DNA of 64,000 nucleotides from Nematostella vectensis (GCF_932526225.1 NC_064041.1:12947951-13011950), one strand, 5' to 3'. Shown: positions 21,107-29,977, counted from the stretch's first letter. Notes: generated from the sequence alone by a model not told the origin. Numbers and translations: made by a program.

Positions 21107-21775
21107 ATGGTGTGCCCGAACATGGACGCCTACATAGAGGAGATTCTCGATAGCATGCGCGACAAAGAGGCGCCCGCCGTACTGGCAGGGCTGGTAAAAA
21201 ACATCCTGGACGAGGACATCCCCGACGATGTCAAACACAGGCTGCTTAAGCCGCTCGTATCGGAGAAGGTGTGGACGGAGGAGGTCCGGCGCGAGTTCGG
21301 CCCTCTGCTGCCGCCCCGGCAGCAGAAGGGCTCGGAGAGCTTAGACCCCGAGACGTACTACTCTCTCTTCGTCGGCGGCGCCCATCTTCGGTTCCCAAGT
21401 GTGGATGCCACTCTACGGGGCCGGGACATAAGCGCCAGTGTTTACCAGGAGATGCGAGATCTTGGTGGGACAGGTGCGATTGCTCTAAAGCCGGTTGTGC
21501 GGGGGCCTGATATTAATGACGACGGCTCGGTGTGGTGGGTCTCGCACGAGCGAGAATCTCTCCGGGCGAACGCAGTGCTTCCGCTGGTGCTCGAGATGGT
21601 AGACCCCGACCGGCGTTACAGACTCTTCACGGTCGTTGGTAAGGCCCCCGCAGAGCCATTGGCGCCAATCACAGAGGAGGAAGGGCGCTCGGAGCACAAG
21701 ATCGGTGGGTTGTTAGTCAAAAGGGGCCAATGTTTGTGCGAGAGGGGGGTGACGCCTTTGTTAACTGTGTTGTGA
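21107..21775 (+). pseudogene. N-terminal part of the split PolB-like ORF
   Basis: 222 aa from ATG 21107; the ATG at 21122 (MDAYIEEILDSMRD) is an alternative. It overlaps the next ORF by 46 nt in another frame. The conserved-looking protein passes from 'KIGGLLVKRGQ' here to 'MFVREGGDAFVNCVV' in the next frame at 21728-21730, so this is probably the amino end of one ancestral protein divided by a -1 shift. No catalytic motif is visible in this half. Its low-complexity-free, GC-rich sequence argues for recent coding function. Confidence 0.5.
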
Positions 21776-22911
21776 GCTATGTTGCCGACTTCTTGAGGAA
21801 TCGCGGCACCTCGCGCTCCCTTGGTCTAACCAAGACACGAGGCAAGATCCTCGAGCGATTTGACAAGAAGCTGGCCACCACGGGGTGCACCAAAGAAGAC
21901 CTCTTTGAGATGGAAAGGAAGCTCGGGATAAAGCTGGTAGCCGTGGACGCCCTGGGCAACGTCCTGTGGGACTCGGGGAAGTACGAGAGGGGGTACACAC
22001 AAATCCGCATCCCTTGCCACAATAACCACGCCTGGGCGGAGCTTCCGACTGAACCACCTGCGATCACGAGCGTCCATGGCCTAGACTCCGAGGCTGAAAG
22101 GGAGCTTCGTTCGCTATGTCAGGGAGAGGCAGCGCCTCGCGCTACCAGTGCCGCCGCAAAAACTCACGAGGCGAAGGTGCGAGAGGTGCTCATCCGCTTC
22201 ATAAACAGGGCGATCCCCAGAAGCACGAGGGTCTGGCTGTGTGGGCGTGTTATAGTCACGCACGAAGGCAAACTATACCGGTCGGGACAAGACGGATGGG
22301 CTATCGACAGGGCGTTTACAGACGAGACTGGACACGATCCTCAATGGCTCCCTGATGATCACCCAGCCTACCAAGAGTACATCGAAGCTACGCACTCGAT
22401 GGGTGGCGCAATAGGGTATCGCTTCAAGAAGTGGACCCGAAGAGAAAACATCAGGCCAACGCCCCTTAAATACAGGGACGTCTGGCGAGCGGCGCAGGTT
22501 GAGTCCAAGGTGTGGAATAGCAGGGAAAACTTAGGGGCGCGGCCTCATGAGCACATCGACATGCGTGCGGCGTACCTAGGATGCGAGGACAGTGTCTTCG
22601 GCGGCGCCTCGGACGCCATTGATCTGGTACGGAAATACGGCTTCCCTACGAACGTGTATCGTATCGCGGATGTTGCGGGACGGCCATTGAGCGAGGTTCT
22701 TCAACTGACCGGGGCCATTCAGTTGACCGAGTGGGGGTTCTCTGAGGCCTGCCACCCCTACACTTCCGGGAGGGTAGGGCAGCACTTGGAACAAAACGAG
22801 GGCTGGATCACCACGCCAGAGCTCAAGGACCTGCTAGACTCGGGTGACCTCGCCATGGCCGCGGCGAGGGAGGCGTTGTATGTTGACCTCGACCCTCTCT
22901 CGCGACTTTGA
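21730..22911 (+). pseudogene. Probable protein-primed family B DNA polymerase, truncated
   Basis: 393 aa. Near the C-terminus, 'HIDMRAAYLGCE' (codons 22558-22578 for DMRAAYL) resembles polymerase motif A (Dxx-x-x-Y-x) of protein-primed PolB enzymes. It is followed by a basic 'RKYGFPTNVYRIAD' region and 'NEGWITTPELKDLLDSGDL'. Motifs B (KxxxNxxYG) and C (DTD) are absent because the ORF ends about 100 residues after motif A, where the sequence runs antisense into the truncated minus-strand structural gene. A replication role in the intact parent is inferred; this copy cannot be an active polymerase. Confidence 0.45.
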
Positions 22912-23394
22912 GCTTGCCAATCGAGGATTTTTTGTCGCGCTTAGAGCGTTCTCCTTGGCGTTACTGGTCACCTTATCGCCAGCCTTGGAGCGAAGCTTGC
23001 GCATGTTTTCTGACTGTATGCCCTGCTCCAGGCGGTCCTCTCTCTTGACCTTGGACAGGTTAAGCTCCTCATACGTCTTGAAGACGTCGTAGCGGTTGGT
23101 GTCCTGGAGCATTTCTCCTGCAAACGTGATTTTCAGGCGGCTCACGAGATTTCGGCCGACGTTGTTCACGACGGTATTATTCGCATGGCCTGAGACGGAG
23201 AGTTCGAGACCGTCCCTCAAGGAGCCAGGCACGAGCGTGACGCCTTCCGATAGCTTTGGGACCGCCACATATAGCGTCTCCTCTGGGGAGGCCGTCGACG
23301 GGTTGAGAGTGACCCGGTGAACAGTTCTCTCGGCTTTCAACCCCAGAGGGATTCTGGGTATTCGCTGGGGGTCGAGTCTATCGCTGACTGACAT
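22834..23394 (-). pseudogene. Conserved putative virion structural protein, C-terminally truncated
   Basis: 186 aa from ATG 23394 (MSVSDRLDPQRIPR); an upstream ATG at 23430 is possible. Core segments 'GHANNTVVNNVGRNLVSRLK', 'FAGEMLQDTNRYDVFKTYEE' and 'RKLRSKAGDKVTSNAKENAL' read as a well-conserved N-terminal domain. After 'AKENALSA' (about 22940) the peptide becomes arginine-rich and is simply the antisense of the PolB-like ORF, marking a deletion joint. I associate this family with cnidarian Polinton-like elements; whether it is the major capsid protein is inference. It is divergently transcribed from the membrane-protein gene at 23503. Confidence 0.5.
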
Positions 23395-23502
23395 CGTATA
23401 CATATACGTGTATATATGCACAAAAAGCACGAAGTCGCGTGGCTATGGTGCGGACTGTTAGACATGTCTAACATAGCATAGCACGAGTTATGCGCGCGCA
23501 TC
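23395..23502. promoter_or_regulatory. Divergent promoter with a 16-bp perfect palindrome
   Basis: 108 bp between the two divergent starts. It holds a TATA-like run (cgtgtatatatgc, ~23407-23419) and GTTAGACATGTCTAAC at 23457-23472, a perfect palindrome. It ends in alternating purine-pyrimidine DNA (tgcgcgcgcatc). Confidence 0.55.
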
Positions 23503-24474
23503 ATGGGTGACGTTGACGTTGACATTGACGATACCTTGCCGGGTGCGTCCGCCGATCGCGGGGTGGGGGACGACGAGACGACGCCCCTTATCCCGATCGA
23601 CCCCGACGACGGGGAGTCGATCCCAATGACGAGCACGTCGTCGCGTACGCATGCTGCGCATAGGACGGCTTCGCAAACCACAGGAACGGCAGGCGCTGAA
23701 ACCTCGTTCATCACAGAGGGTTCAGCGAGGAGACTCGGTCTCGAGTCCCTCAGGAAGGAATACCCAGACCTTGACGAGAATCTGTTACGGTTCCAGTTAA
23801 GCCGGAAGGGGAAGACGGAAATACGGGTTCACAACTACGGCAAAGGAGGAGGTTGGACCAAACCATATCCGCTGTTCAACAAGGATGGGAGCATTCAACA
23901 GTACGTTAAAAATCTGAAAGGCTTCAAGCTGGCGATGGGGCCCGTGGCAGAGGTAGACGCGGTAATCCAGGAGAACACAGAACGAGTCCAAGAGCTGCAA
24001 GGGGCGGTAGCCACAGACAGGGAGACCATCGACGACCCTAACACGCCAGAGAGTCGCCGTCAAGAGGCCCGTGAGTGCAACGAGGAGAGGCTGTCCGAGA
24101 TTGACGAACTAGAACGCGAAAACCGAGAGCTCGAGAACCAAAAGCCGCTAAGGGAGCGCATCAAAGCCATCTTCAAAAAGTACGGCTTCACCGCCACCGC
24201 TATCGGGTTGGCCGTAGCGACGACGATCGCGGCCATTGTGACGTCGCTCGGCAAGTCGCTCTCCTCCGTGGCCAGAGGGGTCGGTAACGGGCTTAAGGCC
24301 ATCGGGAAAAAGCTAGGCGAGCTTCTCCCCGGGCTAGTAGGCAGCATCGCGAACTTCGTGTTTAAGGCCTCAGAAGAAGTGGTGAAATTCCTTGGCGTAA
24401 ACGCATGGCTGCTCATTCTAGCCGTAGCCGCGTTCTTGGTTCGTCAAATGCAAAGCAGTCATCGGAACAAGTAA
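23503..24474 (+). CDS. Two-TM coiled-coil membrane protein of the virus-like element
   Basis: 323 aa. The acidic Ser/Thr-rich N-terminus (1-70) is followed by a globular region (~75-145) with 'YGKGGGWTKPYPLFNKDGS', a long charged coiled coil (~150-220), a first hydrophobic segment (TATAIGLAVATTIAAIVTSL, ~225-245), a Gly/Lys amphipathic stretch, and a second segment near the end (WLLILAVAAFLV, ~301-312) before a short basic tail. A virion membrane or internal protein is plausible; no enzymatic motif is seen. It is convergent with the 498-aa gene and overlaps its end by 16 bp. Confidence 0.65.
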   Translation: MGDVDVDIDDTLPGASADRGVGDDETTPLIPIDPDDGESIPMTSTSSRTHAAHRTASQTTGTAGAETSFITEGSARRLGLESLRKEYPDLDENLLRFQLSRKGKTEIRVHNYGKGGGWTKPYPLFNKDGSIQQYVKNLKGFKLAMGPVAEVDAVIQENTERVQELQGAVATDRETIDDPNTPESRRQEARECNEERLSEIDELERENRELENQKPLRERIKAIFKKYGFTATAIGLAVATTIAAIVTSLGKSLSSVARGVGNGLKAIGKKLGELLPGLVGSIANFVFKASEEVVKFLGVNAWLLILAVAAFLVRQMQSSHRNK

Positions 24475-25955
24475 TACGCCGCGGCCACCGCGAGTGCCGA
24501 CAACCCTGCCTTGAGGGCGGTGTGGTCACTCTTTTCGCCCAACGTGCTATGCCCAGCCTGTCGTGCCGACGCCGGGGCGGCCGCGCCCTCCGCGTGCACT
24601 TTCGCAGGGGCGCTTTGCCGCCGGGGCGGCTTGTGGTCAGTCGCGTGTTGCACCCTAAGATGCCCACCGGCCATGTTATGAGCACCGACTGGCTTTGTCT
24701 CCGTGTTTACCGCGTTTGCGCCGAGCTTCATGGAGTCCGTGGCTTTCTGCAGCTTATTGTTGTAGCCCACGACGCTTTGCGTGTTTATCACCAGATCGCT
24801 CGGCATCAGCCACACACCTGGTGCAACCGCAAGACTCAGTCTCACCTTGGCCTCCTGCACGGCTAACTGGTACCTTTGCACGCTTTGAGCGATGTCGTTT
24901 TCTATGATCGCGTCTTCGAGCAGCTCCGTGAACTCCGCCTGCGCCTCCATGGCCGGCCCACCGGCCCCTGCGATGGAGGAACGGACGTTTACCTGTGCAC
25001 CAAGCACTGTGTAGACGAACGCCTCGACCGAGCGGTCGAGTCTCCCTAGCCCTGCTTTTGTCAGCCCCTCGCCTTTGAGAGGCGCAAACCAGCTATATTG
25101 CACGCCCCCGTGGTCGTCGTTGCGTATGTAACCCACCTGCTTCCCACTATTGTACGTCCCACCTTCGTCGCTAAACAGATTGAGGTGGCTCGGGTACTCA
25201 TCCGCCGCCGTGTCGTAGCAACGGATCACGTGCACGTTGCGATACCCCTCCCCCGGGTAGAACACAAACACATCGCCTAGCCCATGGTTCCGCCCGCCTT
25301 TCCATCGGAAGTCCGGCTTACGCGGCAAACCGAACTCTATGCATAGACGCTCGAAAGCGGCCTTCTTGTAGGGGTTGCCTTTTTGCGCGAACGGGTTGTC
25401 GCCAGGCAGGGGAACGCCGAGCTCGTAGAGTATCCTCCGGGTGGTGAAGTAGACGTGAAACCTTAGAAATCCCCTGATGACAGAGGGGAGCGCGGCGAAA
25501 GTGGGGTCAGTTAGGGACACCCCACATCCGGCGGTTGCGCACCAGACCGCAAAGTTGAGTTGCTGTGGCCAGTACCCATAGGAAGGCTCCGATAGCCACC
25601 GGCGAGACTCCTTGGCGGACTTGTGCGTGACTACTGTCTCTTTGAATATGTCTCGGACCCTAGTCGTGAATGATTTGTCCTCAGCCACGTGTATCTCCAG
25701 CTGCGTGAGTAGTGGGGTGATGTCTGAGGCCGTGCTCTCCACGGGGGTCGCGGGCACGGCGTAGAGCAGCTTTTGCGCGAAGGTCAGAGACCTAGGGAAA
25801 CCTAGGGAAACCGGTTTTTTGGCTTGTTCGGCTATAGCGTGTTTGATATGTTCGGCTATAGAGGCCCCCGCCGCAACTGCCGCCTTCTTCGTCTCCTCCT
25901 CCTTCCTTCGGGGGACCTCGTTCAGCATCTGCCAGCCTTCCCAATCCATGCTCAA
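24459..25955 (-). CDS. Large conserved protein of the virus-like element (498 aa), putative structural protein
   Basis: 498 aa from ATG 25955; MDWEGW at 25949 is an equal alternative. The N-terminal ~60 residues are helical and charged. The central region includes 'YGYWPQQLNFAVWCATAGCG', 'HVYFTTRRILYELG', 'GYIRNDDHGGVQYSWF' and 'RLDRSVEAFVYTVLGAQVNV'. A Pro/Ala/His-rich linker follows, then a C-terminal hydrophobic anchor (GLSALAVAAAYYLF). There is no recognisable enzyme motif. It is the longest intact gene of the element, and I associate it with the same cnidarian gene set. A capsid-related role is inferred from size, context and lack of enzymatic signature. It is divergent from the ORF at 25980 with only 24 bp between. 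Confidence 0.6.
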   Translation of the reverse strand: MSMDWEGWQMLNEVPRRKEEETKKAAVAAGASIAEHIKHAIAEQAKKPVSLGFPRSLTFAQKLLYAVPATPVESTASDITPLLTQLEIHVAEDKSFTTRVRDIFKETVVTHKSAKESRRWLSEPSYGYWPQQLNFAVWCATAGCGVSLTDPTFAALPSVIRGFLRFHVYFTTRRILYELGVPLPGDNPFAQKGNPYKKAAFERLCIEFGLPRKPDFRWKGGRNHGLGDVFVFYPGEGYRNVHVIRCYDTAADEYPSHLNLFSDEGGTYNSGKQVGYIRNDDHGGVQYSWFAPLKGEGLTKAGLGRLDRSVEAFVYTVLGAQVNVRSSIAGAGGPAMEAQAEFTELLEDAIIENDIAQSVQRYQLAVQEAKVRLSLAVAPGVWLMPSDLVINTQSVVGYNNKLQKATDSMKLGANAVNTETKPVGAHNMAGGHLRVQHATDHKPPRRQSAPAKVHAEGAAAPASARQAGHSTLGEKSDHTALKAGLSALAVAAAYYLFR

Positions 25956-25979
25956 CCCTATTAAACACGAAGGCGGGCT

Positions 25980-26396
25980 ATGTTCAACACAATGGTGGTC
26001 CTACACGCTGAGTTTACCGGAGGTGAACTGACGCTCTTCTTCGGGCGGCCGATAAGACGCCCACGCTTTGTGGCGCTCCGGCAGTGCTCGCTGTTTAACA
26101 GCTGGTATAATCTCGAGCGGGAGCAGCAGATAACGACTATAGCCTCCCTCCCGCCCATCGCTACTCTGCCAGCCGGGCACCACACGGCCGAGTCCATCGT
26201 GGAAACGATCAACCACGCTAAAAGCCAGATTCTGACCGCGAAGCAGGACCCCCTCACCGGGAAGATCGTGCTCGTGTCCACAGGCGTTGTGTTCCTGAAC
26301 GCCGAGCTTTGCGCACTATTTGGCCTAGAGGCTAAAGACGATCAGATGGGGGAGCGGGGCCTCGCAATGCCCGTGGGGGCCCCCCACTTGAGGTGA
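25980..26396 (+). CDS. Small conserved protein, virus-like element
   Basis: 138 aa from ATG 25980; MVVLHAEF at 25992 is an alternative start. A beta-rich pattern includes 'RQCSLFNSWYNLE', 'ATLPAGHHTAESIVETINHA' and 'LNAELCALFGLE'. No domain is recognised. The stop codon overlaps the start of the next ORF by four bases (GTGA), suggesting the two are made as a pair; minor virion protein is a guess. Confidence 0.55.
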   Translation: MFNTMVVLHAEFTGGELTLFFGRPIRRPRFVALRQCSLFNSWYNLEREQQITTIASLPPIATLPAGHHTAESIVETINHAKSQILTAKQDPLTGKIVLVSTGVVFLNAELCALFGLEAKDDQMGERGLAMPVGAPHLR

Positions 26397-26668
26397 CTTT
26401 GCCGAAAATAGAGGCCATCTACGTCTTCTGCGACATCGTAGACCGCTCGCAGTGCCTCGCCTTAGACGAGAATTCAAACGTTCTGGCTTGCCTAGAAACC
26501 CGCGGGAGGCCGCACGAGAAAGTCGTCTATGGGCCCGACATCCCCATTTGCGTCGCAGCGTCTTCCTCTGAGTTTGTCTCGAGTATCCGAATATGGATCA
26601 GGGACGACCGTGGTAGACGGGTGGACTTTAAGGGCAAGCCTGTTCGCCTCGTATTAGAGCTAACCTAG
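26393..26668 (+). CDS. Small conserved protein without an ATG, virus-like element
   Basis: 91 codons beginning at GTG 26393 and containing no internal ATG. The peptide (IEAIYVFCDIVDRSQCLALD, later 'FVSSIRIWIRDDRGRRVDF') reads as a compact beta protein. The GTGA overlap with the previous stop looks like a mutated ATGA stop-start junction. Function is unknown. Expression would need reinitiation at GTG, a frameshift from the upstream ORF, or splicing. Confidence 0.5.
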   Translation: MTLPKIEAIYVFCDIVDRSQCLALDENSNVLACLETRGRPHEKVVYGPDIPICVAASSSEFVSSIRIWIRDDRGRRVDFKGKPVRLVLELT

Positions 26669-26684
26669 GTCCGACATAGCAGGC

Positions 26685-27362
26685 ATGGCGAACAGCGACG
26701 TTAGCAGCGGCGGCATATCCATATATCCCCCGCTCCCCAGTGCCCACCCCCCGCAAACGCCTACCGCTCCGGCAAGCACCGGCGGCGACGCGCAAAGTTT
26801 CCGACTCCAGGTAATACGTGACACTCAGGCGGTTCTAGACAACGAGATAACGCATTATCGACAGGTGCGGAAGAAGTATAAGCGCGCCTTCGCCGTTACC
26901 CATGCTGTGTCTGTGGCATCCGGCATCGCTGCAGGGGTGCTTTCCAGCGCCGGGCTGGGAGTCTCTTTGAGTGGGATAGGGGTTCTGATCGGCGCTCCGC
27001 TGGCAGGGGTCGCTGGGCTGGTCGGTGTCGTGGGCGCGGGCGCGGGGGTGGTCTCTAGGGGTCTTACGAGCAAGGTGGCTAAACACGAAGACACGATGGT
27101 TCTAGCGGAGAGTAAGAAAAACTCGATCAGCGAGCTGGTCTCTAAGGCTCTGCAAGACGGGCGTATCTCAGACGAAGAGTTTCGGCTAATACTTCAGGAA
27201 CAAGAGAGATACAACGCGCTCAAGACCGCCATCAGAGCTCGACACGGCCTCGCACCGCATGATAAAAAAAGCGGGAAGGGGCCCTCCCTGGTGGCACGCG
27301 AAAGGATGAAAAAGAGACTGCAAAAATTTCGCGAGGAGTTCGGGAGCGGGGTGTTCGAGTAG
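26685..27362 (+). CDS. Hydrophobic-hairpin protein with EF-hand-like segment, virus-like element
   Basis: 225 aa, starting 16 bp after the preceding stop. Order: Pro/Ser-rich N-terminus (1-40), charged helix with RKKYKRAF (~60-68), a long Gly/Ala/Val hydrophobic region (~72-128) able to form a membrane hairpin, then helices with 'KALQDGRISDEEFRLIL', whose DGRISDEEF resembles half an EF-hand loop. A basic C-terminal tail follows. I associate this family with cnidarian virus-like repeats; role unknown, perhaps membrane remodelling or assembly. Confidence 0.6.
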   Translation: MANSDVSSGGISIYPPLPSAHPPQTPTAPASTGGDAQSFRLQVIRDTQAVLDNEITHYRQVRKKYKRAFAVTHAVSVASGIAAGVLSSAGLGVSLSGIGVLIGAPLAGVAGLVGVVGAGAGVVSRGLTSKVAKHEDTMVLAESKKNSISELVSKALQDGRISDEEFRLILQEQERYNALKTAIRARHGLAPHDKKSGKGPSLVARERMKKRLQKFREEFGSGVFE

Positions 27363-27528
27363 AACTCAGGTTTAAACGCCACGCAGGCGGCTTCGAACTC
27401 ACAGCCGAAAAACGATTATTCCGCGCTCCGTAGGTTGGCGACCCTCCTCGTTTTCGCGGCCCCACCACTATTCGCCCCAAAAGTCGTGTAAGCGCAAGTC
27501 CTTGGGCTTGCACGCGCCCGGCCTACAC
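27363..27528. other. Spacer between last ORF and right TIR
   Basis: GC-rich 166 bp with no ORF of note. The 3' end signal of the rightward module would be expected here, but no AATAAA was seen. Confidence 0.4.
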
Positions 27529-28039
27529 CCTAATTAATTATTCATGAACGCGAAACACCTGCAGCCCTAATTATTATTCACGCACGCGAAACACCTGCCC
27601 CTAATTGATTATTCGTGTTCGCGAAATCTATTTTGCCTACATTAACTTTTGCCGATTGTTTACGTACGTGAAATCGATTTGGCCTTCATTAGCTTTTGCC
27701 GATTGTTTATGTAGGCGAAACATCTGCCTGATATACAGAGACGGGGCTGGGAGGCCCGGGTGGGCGATTCGCGGCTCCCAGGCCGTTTCACTCAAACCAC
27801 CCAGTCCGACAGTCGACGTAGTCGGCCAGATGGCCGCCGACGGACTCCCGGCGAAACACCGGCCCTAATTGGTTATTCGCATTCGCGAAATCTATTTTGC
27901 CTACATTAACTTTTGCCGATTGTTTACGTACGTGAAATCGATTTGGCCTACATCGACTTCGCCGATTGTTTATGTACGCGAAGCATTATCCGCCTGACGG
28001 GTATACCCTACGCTTCACTCAAACCACCCAGTCCCCCCC
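27529..28039 (-). repeat. Right terminal inverted repeat (511 bp)
   Basis: Reverse complement of 20196-20706, ending in seven C. An 87-aa ORF present in both TIRs is only a consequence of their identity. Confidence 0.9.
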
Positions 28040-28476
28040 GGTCTGTCGTGCGAAAGCCCTTTCTCAAACCGATCTGATATCTATTTAAGATTTTATATTT
28101 TTTCAGAAATTTTGTAAGGCGGCCGTTTATGATCAGTGTGAAAAACTTCCCAAGGCAGCTACTTATAGCGATTACTCTATATTTTCCCGGATCATATTTA
28201 TCGCCTGATTTGTGTAATGGTACAATATAACCCTTTGACCAGCCCAAATGATGAATGACAGCTTGCCTTAGGCAAGTCCCTTTTATTCCCGGTTATATCC
28301 CATGCGCTAGAGAGGACTTACCGACGGGTCTGTGCAGGATTAGATATTCTTTAGGTGCTCATCGCGCCTCTTGCGACCACCCCAACGAGAGGGGGGGGGG
28401 GGCTGTATAATTAAAGAAGTTTTGATAAGTTGGAGGGAACGGGCATAGAGCGAAGCGTTGGATAAAGAACTGTCAT

Positions 28477-29415
28477 GAGAGCATAAGATAAGAGAGGGAC
28501 ACTTTGGTATTACCCGCGCACCATGTCGATTCCGAATCCGGCTATTTTTAGTAACCACCACCCCACCACTGCGCGTGAGGATTTGCTCCTTTTATTTTGT
28601 CCTACTCCCCCGCGGGTTGCGTGTTGTTGTTTTGCCAACTCGAAAGGAATGAAAAGAGATAATGTAAAATAACTCGAAAGAAGAAAACAAGTCTAACTTA
28701 AGTTACCAAGATTGGCAAATATACTCACAGAAAGCTAAATCCCTGAATAGTTTGACTGTTTTGTTTGTCTGAGCGGCGAAGTGAGAAAGAAAAAAAAACG
28801 ACGAGCGATAAAATGGCTGTGATAAGTTACTAAGTTTGATTCAAATCCCGACTCCAGCACTCCAGCTTGTATAATAACAACATAATAATATAACATATAA
28901 TAATAACAACATCAAAGAAGTACAGCAATATCTCCCTCTTATTTTCTCACTTTTAAAAAAGCTTAGATTCTTCAGCTTGCTGACTTGATCATCACAAAAA
29001 TGCATTCCCTCGCTACAAGGATAGTTTTATGAATGTTTAGAAACCACGGAAAAGCAGCAAGTTAGAGCAAAAACGGTGATTGAAGCACGAGGTTTTTGCT
29101 CTTGATTTTGAATGAAGTCTCGTTTTGGTAATCTTGCAATTCTCGCAGTACTACATCCCCTTAATAAACTGCAACTGCCCGTATCCTTGTGATGCTAGAG
29201 TGACATTTTCGATGGTATTTGTGCAAAAAGGGTGTTATTTTTTCAGTTTCATGTCACAAAATAGCGGCAAACAACATGATATAAATGCCAAAGCGCGGGG
29301 GTAGAGTGAGTAAAAATCCTCACGCGCAGTGGTGGGGTGGTGGTCATTAAAAATAGCCGGATTCGGAATCGACATGGCGCGCGGGTAATACCAAAGTGTC
29401 TTATCTTATGCTCTC
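28477..29415. mobile_element. MITE-like element with ~100-bp inverted repeats
   Basis: The arms (28477-28575 and 29312-29415) match inverted over 'gagagcataagataag', 'cattaccaaagtg-type' flank and 'gtcgattccgaatccggcta'. They differ by a 4-5-bp insertion in the left arm and a few substitutions. The ~740 bp inside is AT-rich without an ORF, so the element is non-autonomous. No certain target duplication. Confidence 0.65.
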
Positions 29416-29977
29416 TTGGAACTGTGTTATTTAACCTTCGGAGGTGCAAATAGGGGGTGAAAAGAAAAAAAAGGGTGAGATCTGAGTTTTCTTATGGTTT
29501 ATAGAAGTAAAGGACGAAAAACAAAACCCCTTTCTTGTCATACGATGCGTCCGGAATCTGGTCAGACGAATAACGAATTGCCAAAAGTGGAACCGTAACT
29601 TTTTTCTTGTTTCCTTTGTTACCGCGAAATGGAAAAACTTAAAGTACTTTCAGGTTTCTACATTTATGTTAGTGATGAGAAAACTTGTAGCAAAATCGTA
29701 CTTTTTCGAGGCTATTACAGGAAACAAGGAAAAGCTACAGAAAAATTAATTTCCCTCTTCTTTCGCGAAAAATGAAAAAAGCTAGATTTTAAAGGAAAAA
29801 GTAGGACATTTTTCTGAAATATCGATAAGGTTTGATAAGCAAAAAATTTTATCTTAAAGTATTTTTAAGTTCGACAGGAAAAAGTTTTTTGTTTTGTTTT
29901 GTTTTTTCTCTCTTTGATTTTCATCTGACATTTCTCTGAGCCTGCGAGACCGCCCGCTGACCAAATAAATATCCAAG

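Larger units (their letters stand above)
20196..28039. mobile_element. Polinton-like / virus-like element, 7.84 kb, internal-deletion derivative
   Basis: Bounded by 511-bp inverted repeats that begin in a seven-base G run and flanked by GGTCT (GGTCTG if one terminal G is counted) at 20191-20196 and 28040-28045, a 5-6-bp target duplication. It interrupts the RT reading frame. GC is far higher than in surrounding DNA and coding density is near complete, without visible introns. Gene order: zinc-ribbon protein (+), PolB-like fragments (+), truncated structural protein (-), membrane protein (+), 498-aa protein (-), then three small proteins (+). Long TIRs, a 6-bp-type duplication, a probable protein-primed polymerase and virion-like proteins fit Polintons, adintoviruses or Polinton-like viruses. 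No rve integrase, adenain-like protease or packaging ATPase was found, so autonomy is unlikely. Confidence 0.8.
18790..28301 (-). pseudogene. Non-LTR retrotransposon reverse transcriptase, interrupted by two insertions
   Basis: Three blocks on the minus strand belong to one RT. 28301-28040 holds the fingers region ('GYIVPLHKSGDKYDPGKYR'). 20195-19713 holds the palm with 'FIDFKKAYDSVWREGLLY' and the catalytic 'YADDLVILS' at ~19800. 18961-18790 holds the thumb/C-terminal part ('KSKVLVFGPQQYRR', 'GKWDYDGEPLECVDEYTYL'). The 28040/20195 break is the virus-like element and the 19713/18961 break is a solo LTR. Flanking codons run on in frame at the first break once one target-duplication copy is discounted; the second has a 1-bp homopolymer discrepancy. 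The 5' part of the ORF is missing upstream of a stop near 28297. The RT is CR1/L2-like in style; the clade is not determined. Confidence 0.85.

Noticed and set aside
21761-22077. Several minus-strand ORFs of 80-98 aa inside the PolB-like region
   Set aside because: Shadows produced by GC-rich coding sequence on the opposite strand.
24405-24907. Plus-strand ORFs (153 and 70 aa) within the 498-aa gene
   Set aside because: Antisense frames of the minus-strand gene, with Arg/Cys-rich composition typical of shadows.
20367-27868. An 87-aa ORF present at both ends of the virus-like element (20367-20630 and 27605-27868)
   Set aside because: It lies wholly in the inverted repeats; identity follows from TIR identity, and it contains repeat modules rather than a protein-like pattern.
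28340-29449. Minus-strand ORFs of 66-73 aa near 28340-28561 and 29249-29449
   Set aside because: Both fall in or beside the arms of the MITE-like element; no conserved pattern.
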